A stretch of DNA of 64,000 nucleotides from Chitinophaga ginsengisoli (lineage in GTDB: Bacteria > Bacteroidota > Bacteroidia > Chitinophagales > Chitinophagaceae), in contig NZ_PYGK01000003.1 of the NCBI RefSeq assembly GCF_003014595.1, forward strand, positions 496,001 to 560,000. The letters are read 5' to 3'. Positions 44,889-54,896 of the stretch are shown here, piece after piece (position 1 is the first letter of the stretch; each line of letters begins with the position of its first letter). The notes under the pieces are model-generated. The model was not told the DNA's origin, did not search any database, and saw nothing but the letters and a program-made list of their open reading frames with translations. A program made the position numbers and the translations under genes.

Positions 44889-45619
44889 AACGTTTTATTC
44901 TTTATAGGTTTTGAGTTGTCTTCATGACATTTAACGTGGAAGAGCAGGAAAAGAGCTTTTCCGCCGTCTAATATATAAAAAAGTACAGGCAACAATCAAT
45001 ATAATACGCAAAAATGCCATAAGCATGGGGGCATCCCCCGTAGCTCCTGCATGAAAAGTCAGACCTGTACATTTTTAAAATATAAATGGTTGCTGTTGCA
45101 TAGCACGCTCTGCCACCAGGCTGAGCACAATAAGCCCCAAAAGGGTGCCTGCTTGTAATGGACGTGCTGTACAACTTGCTGGCAAAAACCTTAAATGTAG
45201 AAAACTCCTGCCACATTTTTGTGTGATATTTTCAGGAAGATATTAGGTAGAACTACCTACAAAATTGACTACTTTTGTCCTACGAAAGTGTTACAATTGA
45301 TACTTTTTAGTATACATAAAAGGATTATTCCGGGGCAGCGTAACAGATAACAGAAAGCTAAATAATGGGCTAAAAAACAAATGTTTATAAAAAAAGAAAG
45401 AGCCAAATAAGACTATCCGGCTCTTGTTTTACTATCCTATGAAAACCCTAATAATGTAAAGGTAAAGTGTTGTAACAAATGATAGTGTTAAATGGTCGTT
45501 AATAAATAAATTTTTTTTCCAAACGAGCTGACCTATTAATATTTTTTTTCTACATACTTTTTTTGCTTCTTTGCACACGTTTACGGCTAAATGGCCGCAG
45601 CAACAAGAAAATTGTCATT
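44889..45619. other. Long divergent intergenic region
   Basis: 731 bases between the Gfo/Idh/MocA gene and the glycosyltransferase. It holds a palindrome (45244-45259), a TACTTTTG box (45270-45277, plus strand) and a weak hairpin AGAGCC/GGCTCT followed by GTTTT (45399-45430). An 82-residue minus-strand ORF (44968-45216) is Cys- and Tyr-rich and not convincing. A short RNA between the box and the hairpin, about 145 nt, is possible. Confidence 0.4.
45244..45259. promoter_or_regulatory. Palindromic candidate operator
   Basis: TAGGTAGAACTACCTA has perfect 7-bp arms around AA. It is 11 bp upstream of a TACTTTTG promoter-like box, a position suited to transcription control. Confidence 0.4.
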
Positions 45620-46366
45620 ATGTCACAACTGCTTTCCGTGATCATTCCGGCTTACAATGAAGAGAGGTATATATACGACATCCTTGAAAGGGTGCAGGCT
45701 GTAACGCTGGCTGGCGACGTACAAAAAGAACTGGTTGTGGTAGATGATCATTCAAAAGACAACACCGGTGCAGAAGTAGAACGTTTCCGTGCGGCCTATC
45801 CGCATGTGCAACTGCAATACGTGCGTCATGAAGTGAACAAAGGTAAAGGCGCTGCCCTGCGTACCGGTATTCAGCAGGCCAGTGGCGACTTCACCATCAT
45901 CCAGGACGCTGATCTGGAATATAACCCCGAAGAGTATAACCGCCTGTTGAAGCCCATGTTACAAGGCGTAGCTGATGTTGTGTATGGATCCCGTTTCATG
46001 GGAGATGGTCCTCACCGTATCCTCTTCTTCTGGCATACCATCGGAAACAAGGTGCTGACCTTCCTTTCTAATGCACTGACCAATCTCAATCTGACAGATA
46101 TGGAAACCTGCTACAAACTGTTTCGTAGCTCCGTTATCAAACAGATCGATCTGAAGGAAAACCGCTTCGGATTTGAGCCTGAGGTAACAGCCAAGATCAG
46201 CCGTGTACCAGGCATTCGTATATACGAAGTAGGTATTGCTTATTATGGCCGTACTTATGCAGAAGGAAAAAAGATCAACTACAAAGACGGTTTCCGTGCC
46301 ATCTACTGCATCCTGAAGTATAATATCTTCTCGAAGCAGAAAAAAGTTGTACAGCTCAATAAATAA
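45620..46366 (+). CDS. Family 2 glycosyltransferase, DPM1-like
   Basis: About 248 residues from the Met at 45620, which starts directly before the conserved SVIIPAYNEERYI. The GT-A fold is clear: VVVDDHSKDNT for the nucleotide, GKGAALRTGIQQASGDFTIIQDADLEYNPEEY with the Asp motif, and YGSRFMG. It resembles dolichyl/polyprenyl-phosphate mannose synthase-type enzymes without the C-terminal membrane anchor. It likely makes a lipid-linked sugar for the membrane protein encoded 9 bp downstream. Confidence 0.92.
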   Translation: MSQLLSVIIPAYNEERYIYDILERVQAVTLAGDVQKELVVVDDHSKDNTGAEVERFRAAYPHVQLQYVRHEVNKGKGAALRTGIQQASGDFTIIQDADLEYNPEEYNRLLKPMLQGVADVVYGSRFMGDGPHRILFFWHTIGNKVLTFLSNALTNLNLTDMETCYKLFRSSVIKQIDLKENRFGFEPEVTAKISRVPGIRIYEVGIAYYGRTYAEGKKINYKDGFRAIYCILKYNIFSKQKKVVQLNK

Positions 46367-46375
46367 TCTAATACC

Positions 46376-48061
46376 ATGTTGTTCCTGTTAGTTAAATTCC
46401 TGTATATTATTATACTGTCTTTCCTGTATGGATATACGCTACAGCAATTTTTACATAACAGGATCCTGAAAAACATACCCGCACAACCTCATTTCTCACT
46501 CACCACACTCAATGGCTTTTTTGCCATTACTGTTGTCGCTTCCTGCCTGTCTGTTTTCATACCGCTGGCTGGCCTGGCACATAGTATTATACTAGGCGCA
46601 GGACTGCTTTGCTATTTGCGCCAGCGAAAAGCTATACATCAACAGGTATCCGATTACGTTGAGCAGGCACGCAGGGCAGGAAGAAGCCGGCAGCTGTTTG
46701 CCGGAGCCGCCGTTATATTCGTGCTGTACCTGTCTGCACAACAGCCCTTCACTTATGACGAAGGCCTCTACTACGCACAGTTCATCAAATGGATGCAGCA
46801 CTATAAAGCGGTACCCGGACTGGCCAATCTGCATGAGCGTTTTGGCTTTAACTCACATTGGCATGTACTCTCAGCTGTGTTCAACTTTTCCTGGCTGAAC
46901 GGTGTTCCGGATAACCGCCTGAATGGTGTATTGTACCTGCTCACGTTATTATACCTCCTGCCCCGCAAGCAGGACGCTAACTTCATCGCCTTACTGAAAG
47001 CAGGTCTGCTGGTGATGATCAATATGCCGCAGTTTGGCGCCTACTACATCATTGCACCCGCCGCCGATACAGCTATTTACTATATCAGCTGCCTGGTGAT
47101 CGTGAGCTGGCTAGAGAAAAGTGCGGCAGGAGAATTGCCGCTTAGCAGCGCGAATGGTGTGTTTATGCTGCTGGCGCCTGTGTTTCTTTTAACAGTAAAA
47201 ATATCTTCTATCCCGATATTGATCCTGACGGTCCTGATGTTCTGGCAGGTATTACGTCAGAAAAATTATATGCAGTTACTGCTCCTTTGTGGCATCGCGG
47301 TAGTGATAGTGGCGCCCTGGCTTGTCAGAAATGTGATCCTTTCCGGCTACCTGCTTTTCCCTATGGAAATGCCGGACCTCTTTCATACCGGATGGGCAGT
47401 ACCGACAGCCGTGATACGCTCCACCCGTCTGGATATCACGGTGTTTGCCATTTACCGGGCAGCAGATATTCCCCGTTACTTTTCAGAGAACACGATACAG
47501 CATTTCAGTGCATGGTTCCTGCATAGCCTCCGTATATATGACAAACTACTTGTACTGGCGGCGGCTGCGTCTCCAATACTGGTATTCATCCGTCGTAAAC
47601 AGCTGCCTGCAGGTTTTGTACCCCTATATATCTTTTTATTACTGGGCTGCTGTTTCTGGCTGAAACAGGCGCCGGATCCGCGCTTTGGCTATTGCTATCT
47701 GGCGCCGCTGGTGCTACTGACAGCTATATTCTGCTTCCCGAAACTCCAACTACGGCAGGTCTACGTTCCCGTGTTGTGCGTAACATTGCTGTTTCAGGCA
47801 GGTACCCTGGTTTTACGGTATCATCTGAATAAAGTGTTTATCAGGGAAAAGATGATCACAGCAGCGCCGTCCAATGGCATCCTGCTAATGCCTGTGCCCT
47901 ACGCTCCCATGGAAATCATTCAACACAATGCACCGTTTCCGGTGAATACGACACCTAATGGCCTTTGCTGGACCGCCCCTCTCCCCTGTGCTGATAATAT
48001 ACCGGATGGGGTTAAAAGGAGAGGTAATTCCCTGGAAGATGGGTTCGCTCCGGTTGAATAA
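46376..48061 (+). CDS. Polytopic membrane protein, LIC_10190/GT-C-like
   Basis: A 561-residue protein with about ten to twelve hydrophobic segments. After the third comes QPFTYDEGLYYAQFIKWMQHY, an acidic DE pair placed as in the first periplasmic loop of GT-C glycosyltransferases, then FGFNSHWHVLSAVFNF. It resembles the LIC_10190 family. With the upstream DPM1-like enzyme it forms a plausible two-gene unit that makes and then uses a lipid-linked sugar at the periplasmic face (inference). The last residues are low in similarity to anything known, and the 11-bp repeats begin seven bases past the stop. Confidence 0.75.
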   Translation: MLFLLVKFLYIIILSFLYGYTLQQFLHNRILKNIPAQPHFSLTTLNGFFAITVVASCLSVFIPLAGLAHSIILGAGLLCYLRQRKAIHQQVSDYVEQARRAGRSRQLFAGAAVIFVLYLSAQQPFTYDEGLYYAQFIKWMQHYKAVPGLANLHERFGFNSHWHVLSAVFNFSWLNGVPDNRLNGVLYLLTLLYLLPRKQDANFIALLKAGLLVMINMPQFGAYYIIAPAADTAIYYISCLVIVSWLEKSAAGELPLSSANGVFMLLAPVFLLTVKISSIPILILTVLMFWQVLRQKNYMQLLLLCGIAVVIVAPWLVRNVILSGYLLFPMEMPDLFHTGWAVPTAVIRSTRLDITVFAIYRAADIPRYFSENTIQHFSAWFLHSLRIYDKLLVLAAAASPILVFIRRKQLPAGFVPLYIFLLLGCCFWLKQAPDPRFGYCYLAPLVLLTAIFCFPKLQLRQVYVPVLCVTLLFQAGTLVLRYHLNKVFIREKMITAAPSNGILLMPVPYAPMEIIQHNAPFPVNTTPNGLCWTAPLPCADNIPDGVKRRGNSLEDGFAPVE

Positions 48062-48067
48062 TATTTC

Positions 48068-48111
48068 TTCGAAGCTTGTTCGAAGCTTGTTCGAACCTTG
48101 TTCGACGCTTC
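48068..48111. repeat. Four tandem copies of an 11-bp repeat
   Basis: TTCGAAGCTTG, TTCGAAGCTTG, TTCGAACCTTG, TTCGACGCTTC in direct head-to-tail order. They start seven bases past the stop of the membrane-protein gene. Confidence 0.85.
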
Positions 48112-48204
48112 GCCGTCGGTAATTTGTCTGGGATTTCGCGTTTTTCCCCGTACCCCTGGGTTGCCGCCGTACCGGGGGGTATGAACCCGTATGGGGGGCC
48201 TTGT

Positions 48205-48985
48205 GGCACAACGTAATCATTCGCAACGGTAGGACTCCGTTAGGAGTCCCATTGTTTGTAGCGCGGGGTGAAACCCCGGGAATCAATGGGTGAAACCCCG
48301 CGAATCAATGGGTGCCCCCCGGGAATCAACGGGTGCCCCCCGCGGCGGAACGATGATATGTATGAATGCGAACGTCGTTATGGCACAACGTATCATTCGC
48401 AACGGTAGGACTCCGTTAGGAGTCCCATTGTTTGTAGCGCGGGGTGAAACCCCGGGAATCAATGGGTGCCCCCGGGAATCAACGGGTGCCCCCCGCGGCG
48501 GAACGATGATATGTATGAATGCGAACGTCGTTATGGCACAACGTATCATTCGCAACGGTAGGACTCCGTTAGGAGTCCCATTGTTTGTAGCGCGGGGTGA
48601 AACCCCGGGAATCAATGGGTGCCCCCGGGAATCAACGGGTGCCCCCCGCGGCGGAACGATGATATGTATGAATGCGAACGTCGTTATGGCACAACGTATC
48701 ATTCGCAACGGTAGGACTCCGTTAGGAGTCCCATTGTTTGTAGCGCGGGGTGAAACCCCGCGAATCAATGGGTGCCCCCCCGGGAATCAACGGGTGCCCC
48801 TCGCGGCGGAACGATGATATGTATGAATGCGAACGTCGTTATGGCACAACGTAATCATTCGCAACGGTAGGACTCCGTTAGGAGTCCCATTGTTTGTAGC
48901 GCGGGGTGAAACCCCGGGAATCAATGGGTGAAACCCCGGGAATCAACGGGTGCCCCCCGCGGCGGAATGATGATATGTATGAATG
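48205..48985 (+). repeat. REP-like tandem array, five units
   Basis: Five near-identical units, starting at the conserved CGCAACGGTA at 48222, 48398, 48551, 48704 and 48860, so periods of 176, 153, 153 and 156 bp. Each has the hairpin GGACTCC/GGAGTCC, the box CATTGTTTGTAGC, the palindrome CGGGGTGAAACCCCGGG, one to three copies of an AATCAATGGGTG-like motif, then GCGGCGGAACGATGATATG and a closing GTTATGGCACAACG. The long ORFs across it on both strands are artefacts of repetition. The same family has a single copy at 4140-4262. Confidence 0.88.
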
Positions 48986-49007
48986 ATTACATTATATCCC
49001 CCGGGAA

Positions 49008-49150
49008 ACGTCCGGTATACGTCCGGTATGCGTCCGGTATACGTCCGGTATACGTCTGGTATACGTCCGGTATACGTCGGAGATGCGTCGGAGATGCGTC
49101 GTGTATGTCCCGTGTATACGTCGTGTATAAAGCGTGTATAAAGCGTGTTT
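49008..49150. repeat. Thirteen tandem copies of a second 11-bp repeat
   Basis: Direct repeats of exactly 11 bp without gaps: ACGTCCGGTAT (copies 1, 2, 4, 6), GCGTCCGGTAT, ACGTCTGGTAT, then a graded series (ACGTCGGAGAT, GCGTCGGAGAT, GCGTCGTGTAT, GTCCCGTGTAT, ACGTCGTGTAT, AAAGCGTGTAT, AAAGCGTGTTT). The period is not a multiple of three, so it is not coding. It follows the REP-like array directly. Confidence 0.9.
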
Positions 49151-49519
49151 AGACCGGCTGACCATTCCAGGTTCATCCGTTGTCATATAACGAGACAAGA
49201 GTTGTCCAAAGGTTTCTGTTTCCCGGCGTTATCACTTCCTACGCTACAAACGCCCGGACTAATGTCCCATCAAATTTGCCACCATATGTAGCCTGTGGTC
49301 TGGTCCCAAATCCGGGACCAGGTTTCTTCTCTGCTTCTTCTCTCCATCTTCTCTGCTTGTTCTCTCACTATCAAAGCGAGATTAAAGCGATAGTAATACT
49401 GAATAAACCAACCGCCGTTCTGTCTGAAATCGTGCAACCGACGCTATGAGGAGTGACAATTCTTCATCAGTCCGCTATACAAACATTTTGTACTTTTATT
49501 TAATATTTCAGTAAATCCT
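49151..49519. other. Intergenic region after the repeats
   Basis: 369 bases of ordinary composition, with a TTCTCTGCTTC-like pyrimidine tract around 49325-49360. An 89-residue ORF here has no sign of being a gene. Confidence 0.45.
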
Positions 49520-50188
49520 ATGAGTAGAATCCTATTATCCTTATCACTGGCAACTGTGCTGTGTAGCTGTGGCGTATCCGGTAAACAGAAATTTCCTTCA
49601 TCAGCAAAAGACTATGCACTGGCAGACGCAATGCACTACGATCACGCAATTATTGACGCACTAAGAGAAACCGTACCTGGCAACATTAACAGATTAAAAG
49701 CAACAACAGACGAGGCAATCGACAACACGAAGCTGGGTGATGCCCTGCAATTTGAGTATGAGGTAAATCCGGAAAATGCTGCGTATTATGAGCAGCTCAG
49801 GTCATCGTTAAAAAAACAAGGATATCTGCTGTTCAAATCAGAAGAAAACTTTGGCACTACGCCAGATAAATTTGCTGTCCTGAAAAGTAAAGATCAATTC
49901 GATATTGTAAAATTCCGGGCCACTACCGGCGCAAACTATAATATCAGTAATGACAGCATCAGGTTAAAACTGCATGAATGGTATACAGAGCAGCCATTTG
50001 AAATAACAGGGGCTGATGCAGACTGGGTGGAAGTACACCTGCTTAAAATTACACATCCTACAGCGCAGAGCTTTGCGAAAGAAGTATCCGCTTTCTGTCC
50101 GGACCTGATCGAACAGGGAGCCGAAACAGTGGAAAACCTGGCAGCTGAAATGATGCAAACGAAGCGCTTATTCCTTTGGTGGGATTAA
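49520..50188 (+). CDS. DUF4253 domain lipoprotein
   Basis: A 222-residue lipoprotein (MSRILLSLSLATVLCSC, lipobox Cys17). The C-terminal half matches the DUF4253 pattern: an amphipathic middle (KFRATTGANYNISNDSI), then LHEWYTEQPFEITGADADWVEVHL, then the closing block FCPDLIEQGAETVENLAAEMMQTKRLFLWWD. DUF4253 proteins are mostly cytoplasmic and uncharacterised; a lipoprotein form is less usual. Single gene followed by a terminator. Confidence 0.82.
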   Translation: MSRILLSLSLATVLCSCGVSGKQKFPSSAKDYALADAMHYDHAIIDALRETVPGNINRLKATTDEAIDNTKLGDALQFEYEVNPENAAYYEQLRSSLKKQGYLLFKSEENFGTTPDKFAVLKSKDQFDIVKFRATTGANYNISNDSIRLKLHEWYTEQPFEITGADADWVEVHLLKITHPTAQSFAKEVSAFCPDLIEQGAETVENLAAEMMQTKRLFLWWD

Positions 50189-50207
50189 ATAACAGTATTT
50201 TAACATT

Positions 50208-50240
50208 TGAAGCCGTCCTGCTCAACCGGGGCGGCTTTTT
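50208..50240 (+). terminator. Intrinsic terminator
   Basis: Hairpin AAGCCGTCC/GGGGCGGCTT followed by a T-run, 20 bases past the DUF4253 lipoprotein gene. Confidence 0.8.
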
Positions 50241-50515
50241 TGCACCGTTTACCTATTTTGACGCCGCTTAAATACCCCGCTCCTGCTGCTTTCTTCCTAA
50301 AAATGCGCTCCGGCCTGCCATAATACAGCATTTAGCCTTCACTATGTGCAAATAATTCCTAATTTTACAGGCCTTGCCAAAACCGGGTTTAAAGTCTGAC
50401 AGCTTGTCATCCGATGCTGCATAAGCACAATATTTGGGTAAGGTAGTCAGCACGATGGGACTATCCGTCCGTTGACTGTACAACTGTTTTAACAATCATT
50501 CGTAATAAACTCAAC
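50241..50515. promoter_or_regulatory. Leader region of secA
   Basis: 275 bases between a terminator and secA. It must hold the secA promoter; TAATTTTA near 50356 is a 7-of-8 match to TAnnTTTG but no convincing -33 box pairs with it. No SecM-like arrest peptide is seen. Confidence 0.35.
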
Positions 50516-53500
50516 ATGTTAGGTTTTTTAACTAAACTTTTTGGCGGGCACAAGTCGGAGAGAGATATCAAAGCCATCGAGCCTTTAGTGAGGCAGATCA
50601 ATGAGGCGTATGAAAAACTGCAATCCCTTCCTGTAGACCAGCTGCGCAACAAAACGCAGGATTTCCGCCTGCGCATCAGTACGCATCTGTCAAAAATCGA
50701 CGACACCATTGCTGAAAAGAAAGCTGCGGCTGAAAATGTACATGACGTAGCAGAGAAAGATACTATCTATCAGGAAATTGATAAACTAAAGAAAGATCGT
50801 GATACGCAACTGGAAGAAGTACTGAAGGAAATCCTGCCTGAAGCCTTCGCCGTTGTAAAAGAAACTGCCCGCCGCTTCTCACAGAACGAGACTATTACGG
50901 CTACGGCTACCCCGCTAGACAGGCAGCTGGCAGTGAAAAAGGATTATGTCACTATAGAAGGTGACAATGTGACGTGGAAAAACAGCTGGACCGCCGCTGG
51001 TAGTATCGTTACCTGGAACATGGTACACTATGATGTACAGCTCATAGGTGGTACAGTGCTCCACCAGGGTAAGATCTCCGAAATGGCTACGGGTGAAGGT
51101 AAAACCCTCGTATCTACCCTCCCTGCTTACCTGAACGCCTTAGCCGGTGAAGGTGTGCACGTGGTAACGGTGAACGACTACCTCGCACGTCGTGACTCCG
51201 AATGGAATGGCCCTATCTTCGAATTCCTCGGCATCACAGTAGATTGTATTGATAAACACCAGCCTAATACCCCTGAGCGTCGTAATGCGTACCTCGCGGA
51301 TATTACCTATGGTACAAATAATGAGTTCGGCTTTGACTACCTGCGTGATAACATGGTGCACAGCCCGGACGAAATGGTACAACGTAAACACCACTTCGCA
51401 ATGGTCGATGAGGTGGATAGCGTATTGATCGACGATGCGCGTACCCCGCTCATTATCTCCGGTCCTATCCCACGTGGAGAAGAACAGGAGTTCTATACGC
51501 TGAAACCACGTATCCAGCAACTGGTAGATGCACAACGTAAGGCAACCAACCAGTTCCTGATCGAAGCCAGAAAACTGATCGCTGAAGGTAAAGACGATCC
51601 GAAAACCGGTGGCCTGGCCCTGATGCGCGCATGGCGCGGTTTGCCAAAGAGCAGCGCCCTGATCAAATACCTCAGCGAACCTGGTATAAAAGTATTGTTA
51701 CAGAAAGCGGAGAACTACTACCTGGCAGATCAGCAACGTGAAATGCCGAAAGTAGATGAAGAACTGTACTTCACGATCGATGAAAAGAACAACAGCGTTG
51801 ACCTGACTGAAAAAGGTATCACCCTGATCACTAAGGCCGGTGAAGATCCACACTTCTTCATCATGCCTGACGTTGGTTCTGAAATCGCAGAGATAGAAAA
51901 AAGCAAAGAATCCGCAGACGAGAAACTGCGTCGTAAAGAAACCCTCCTGCAGGACTTCGCTCAGAAATCTGACCGTATCCACTCCGTTCAGCAGTTGCTG
52001 AAAGCATATACTCTCTTCGATAAAGACGTGGAATATGTGGTAATGGACGGTAAAGTAAAGATCGTAGACGAACAGACAGGCCGTATCCTGGATGGTCGCC
52101 GTTACTCCGATGGTCTGCACCAGGCAATCGAAGCAAAGGAAAATGTGAAAGTGGAAGCTGCTACACAGACCTTTGCCACCGTAACCCTGCAGAACTACTT
52201 CCGTATGTATCACAAACTGGCAGGTATGACCGGTACGGCTACCACAGAAGCCGGTGAGTTCTGGGAGATCTATAAGCTGGATGTGGTAACCATCCCTACC
52301 AACCTGCCTATCACCCGTAAAGATGCGGAAGATCTCGTTTACAAGACCAAACGCGATAAGTACAAAGCGGTTATAGAAGAGATCAAAATACTACAGGCTG
52401 CTGGTCGTCCGGTACTGGTAGGTACCACCTCCGTAGAGGTATCCGAATTGCTGAGCAAAATGCTCACCTTCGAAAAGGTACAGCACAATGTATTGAACGC
52501 AAAACAGCACGCCCGTGAAGCACAGATCGTAGCAGAGGCTGGTTTGGCCAGCGCTGTGACCATCGCTACCAACATGGCAGGTCGTGGTACGGATATCAAG
52601 CTCGGACCCGGTGTGAAAGAAGCAGGTGGTCTGGCTATCATCGGTACAGAACGCCATGAAAGCCGCCGTGTAGACCGTCAGTTACGTGGTCGTGCCGGCC
52701 GTCAGGGAGACCCCGGTACTTCACAGTTCTTCGTATCTCTCGAAGACGATCTGATGCGTATGTTTGGTTCTGATCGTATTGCCGGTCTCATGGACCGTAT
52801 GGGCTATAAAGAAGGAGAAGTGATCCAGCACAGCATGATCACCAGATCCATCGAAAGAGCACAGCGTAAAGTAGAGGAAAATAACTTCGGTATCCGTAAA
52901 CGTCTCCTCGAATACGATGACGTAATGAACAAACAGCGTACTGTGATCTACAATAAACGTAATCACGCCCTGTTTGGCGAACGTCTGGCTATCGATATCG
53001 ACAATGCATTCTATGATGTAGCAGAGAAACTGGTCACCACTCACAAAGACTCCGGTGATTATGAAGCCTTCAAACTGGATGCAATTGTCAACTTCGCCAT
53101 TGATACAGACATCAGCCAGGAAGATCTGGCCCGTGTAGACATCAATACATTGGCTAACCGTCTCTATCAGCAGGCAAAAGAAAGCTACGAGCGTAAAACA
53201 GCTGAACTGGCGCAGAATACGCTGCCTGTTATTGAGCAGATCCACCGCGAACAGGGACATCATATTGAGAATATCTCCATTCCATTCACCGATGGTAAAC
53301 GCGGTATGAATGTACTGGCCAACCTGCAGAAAGTAGTAGAGACCAAAGGTTACGAAACGATCAATGCACTGGAACGCAGCATCACCCTTTCCCTGATCGA
53401 TGAGGCATGGAAAGAACACCTGCGTGCAATGGACGACCTGAAACAATCCGTTCAGGGAGCCGTATACGAACAGAAAGATCCATTGCTGATCTATAAGTTC

Positions 53501-53869
53501 GAGGCATTCGAACTCTTTAAAGACCTGAATGCTGAAACCAGCAAAGAGATCGTATCCTTCCTCTGCAGATCAGGCATTCCTGTTCAGGAAGACAACCGTC
53601 CTCCTCAGCAGGAACAGCAACAGGCGCCACCACCATCACAACCACAGATCCGTGAAGGACGTGAAGAAAAGACTGATATGAGCCGTATGCGTGCTTCTCA
53701 CCAGGAGTTCGAAAACAGTAACGGTCATACCATGGTGGAAGAATATGCTACCAATGCTGAACCGGCAAAACAAGAGCCAGTGAAAGCAGGTCCGAAAGTA
53801 GGCAGGAATGATCCTTGTCCTTGTGGAAGTGGTAAGAAGTATAAACAATGTCACGGAAAAGATCTTTAA
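50516..53869 (+). CDS. secA: Preprotein translocase ATPase SecA
   Basis: Motor ATPase that drives secretory proteins through SecYEG. At 1117 residues it is longer than the E. coli protein (901), as is usual in Bacteroidota. Nucleotide-binding domain 1 with Walker A MATGEGKT and Walker B in [20 protein letters not shown]. An insertion of about 100 residues follows ([16 protein letters not shown] to about [10 protein letters not shown]). Second motor domain with [12 protein letters not shown] and [10 protein letters not shown]. Helical scaffold/wing domain with [22 protein letters not shown] Gln/Pro linker leads to the C-terminal zinc finger [19 protein letters not shown]. Monocistronic, followed by a terminator. 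Confidence 0.99.
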   Translation: MLGFLTKLFGGHKSERDIKAIEPLVRQINEAYEKLQSLPVDQLRNKTQDFRLRISTHLSKIDDTIAEKKAAAENVHDVAEKDTIYQEIDKLKKDRDTQLEEVLKEILPEAFAVVKETARRFSQNETITATATPLDRQLAVKKDYVTIEGDNVTWKNSWTAAGSIVTWNMVHYDVQLIGGTVLHQGKISEMATGEGKTLVSTLPAYLNALAGEGVHVVTVNDYLARRDSEWNGPIFEFLGITVDCIDKHQPNTPERRNAYLADITYGTNNEFGFDYLRDNMVHSPDEMVQRKHHFAMVDEVDSVLIDDARTPLIISGPIPRGEEQEFYTLKPRIQQLVDAQRKATNQFLIEARKLIAEGKDDPKTGGLALMRAWRGLPKSSALIKYLSEPGIKVLLQKAENYYLADQQREMPKVDEELYFTIDEKNNSVDLTEKGITLITKAGEDPHFFIMPDVGSEIAEIEKSKESADEKLRRKETLLQDFAQKSDRIHSVQQLLKAYTLFDKDVEYVVMDGKVKIVDEQTGRILDGRRYSDGLHQAIEAKENVKVEAATQTFATVTLQNYFRMYHKLAGMTGTATTEAGEFWEIYKLDVVTIPTNLPITRKDAEDLVYKTKRDKYKAVIEEIKILQAAGRPVLVGTTSVEVSELLSKMLTFEKVQHNVLNAKQHAREAQIVAEAGLASAVTIATNMAGRGTDIKLGPGVKEAGGLAIIGTERHESRRVDRQLRGRAGRQGDPGTSQFFVSLEDDLMRMFGSDRIAGLMDRMGYKEGEVIQHSMITRSIERAQRKVEENNFGIRKRLLEYDDVMNKQRTVIYNKRNHALFGERLAIDIDNAFYDVAEKLVTTHKDSGDYEAFKLDAIVNFAIDTDISQEDLARVDINTLANRLYQQAKESYERKTAELAQNTLPVIEQIHREQGHHIENISIPFTDGKRGMNVLANLQKVVETKGYETINALERSITLSLIDEAWKEHLRAMDDLKQSVQGAVYEQKDPLLIYKFEAFELFKDLNAETSKEIVSFLCRSGIPVQEDNRPPQQEQQQAPPPSQPQIREGREEKTDMSRMRASHQEFENSNGHTMVEEYATNAEPAKQEPVKAGPKVGRNDPCPCGSGKKYKQCHGKDL

Positions 53870-53888
53870 TTCCGTAACGATATAAGGG

Positions 53889-53920
53889 AAGGGTGTTCAT
53901 CTAAAGTGAACACCCTTTTT
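53889..53920 (+). terminator. Intrinsic terminator after secA
   Basis: A 9-bp perfect stem, GGGTGTTCA/TGAACACCC, with a 7-nt loop and five Ts. Confidence 0.9.
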
Positions 53921-53966
53921 CATTGTATAAAAAGCGGGTAAAACACAATTATTTTTTTGCTACACA

Positions 53967-54007
53967 GATTAGCGTCTTTTTTCGTTAGATTTGATTAATC
54001 AACGTAG
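53967..54007 (+). promoter_or_regulatory. Candidate promoter, copy 1
   Basis: TAGATTTG at 53986-53993 matches the Bacteroidota -7 consensus TAnnTTTG. The surrounding 41 bases are homologous to a block at 54984-55026 in front of the next paralogue. Confidence 0.5.
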
Positions 54008-54098
54008 TCTTATTGCTTATAGACACGAACAGCAAGGTATAAAGACACTACAGAACCACCTCAAAATATTGTATAACTCCATTATTAACTCCGTATGT

Positions 54099-54896
54099 AT
54101 GACCACCAAAATCATCCTCAGCTTATGCTGTCTGATAGCACTCTATTCAATATCATCATGTAAGAAAGACGACCTGCATCGCAAAGGAGACATTACCGGT
54201 AAAGTAGTCGTGTATGACTCACTCGGAAGGCCGCTTGCCGATTATTCCGGTGTACAGGTGATAATAGATTCCACAGGCCTGTCAACCGTCACTGATGCCA
54301 GCGGCACTTACGTTTTCCATCATGTGCCCGTTGGCACATATAATTTTTCATTTAAGAAAGAAGGCTATGGTACCTATCGTATTATCCACCAGCAGCATGC
54401 CGGCGGTCCACAGGCTACACGTCTGGATACCGCAGATGTAGGCAAGATCTACGATGGACCTCCGGTGACACTTTTCCTCGATATCGCAATTGGAGGGCCT
54501 AATAGTACACAGCAATTCTTTTACGTTGAATTTGCCGCTCCTATTCGCGTTCCTGCGGCATCCGTATTGTATCTCAGTAATAAGCCGGATGTCTCTCCAA
54601 CAAACTTCGTAGTCAGCAGCAGAAATACCAACGCCTTTATTCCCGAGGATCACATGTCCTACCAGACCGATAACGATCCCTTTAACTATTATGTAGATGC
54701 CAACCCGATTCTGCACAATTCACCTTCTATCTATTGGTTCCTGGCGTTTGACAACGACAGAGATATTCATTACATAGATGAAGCGGGGCGCAAGATCTAT
54801 CCATGTCTCGGTAAAAAATTTGTAGATCCGGTGAACTCCCGGCATATTCCATCGAACACTGGCAAAGCGGGCTATGGCGTTATCCCACACCGATAA
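54099..54896 (+). CDS. Lipoprotein 1 of the tandem paralogue array
   Basis: About 265 residues from the Met at 54099, which gives the lipoprotein signal MTTKIILSLCCLIALYSISSC (Cys21); the longer frame from 53991 has no signal and overlaps the promoter. Residues about 30-120 form a carboxypeptidase-regulatory-like beta domain (GDITGKVVVYDSLGRPLADYSGVQV, GTYVFHHVPVGTYNFSFKKEGYGTYRI). The C-terminal domain has family phrases GKIYDGPPVTL, FLAFDNDRDIHYIDE and GRKIYPCLG. No collagen-like stalk. Function unknown; probably surface-exposed or periplasmic. Confidence 0.75.
   Translation: MTTKIILSLCCLIALYSISSCKKDDLHRKGDITGKVVVYDSLGRPLADYSGVQVIIDSTGLSTVTDASGTYVFHHVPVGTYNFSFKKEGYGTYRIIHQQHAGGPQATRLDTADVGKIYDGPPVTLFLDIAIGGPNSTQQFFYVEFAAPIRVPAASVLYLSNKPDVSPTNFVVSSRNTNAFIPEDHMSYQTDNDPFNYYVDANPILHNSPSIYWFLAFDNDRDIHYIDEAGRKIYPCLGKKFVDPVNSRHIPSNTGKAGYGVIPHR

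Noticed and set aside
44968..45216. 82-residue minus-strand ORF
   Set aside because: Unusual Cys/Tyr-rich composition, no domain, no start context; better explained as open sequence in a long intergenic region.
48283..48817. Long ORFs of 161 and 175 codons on both strands across the repeat array
   Set aside because: Both are made of repeated phrases from the REP-like units, which happen to be near-multiples of three in length. Unit lengths of 176 and 156 bp and palindromic content show this is not coding.
48205..48985. Possible CRISPR array
   Set aside because: The whole unit is repeated, there are no unique spacers of constant length, the unit is about 150 bp and no cas gene is present.
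49180..49449. 89-residue plus-strand ORF after the repeats
   Set aside because: No signal peptide, domain or promoter; composition resembles the surrounding non-coding DNA.
50268..50495. 75-residue minus-strand ORF in the secA leader
   Set aside because: No domain or start context and it would run against the secA promoter region.
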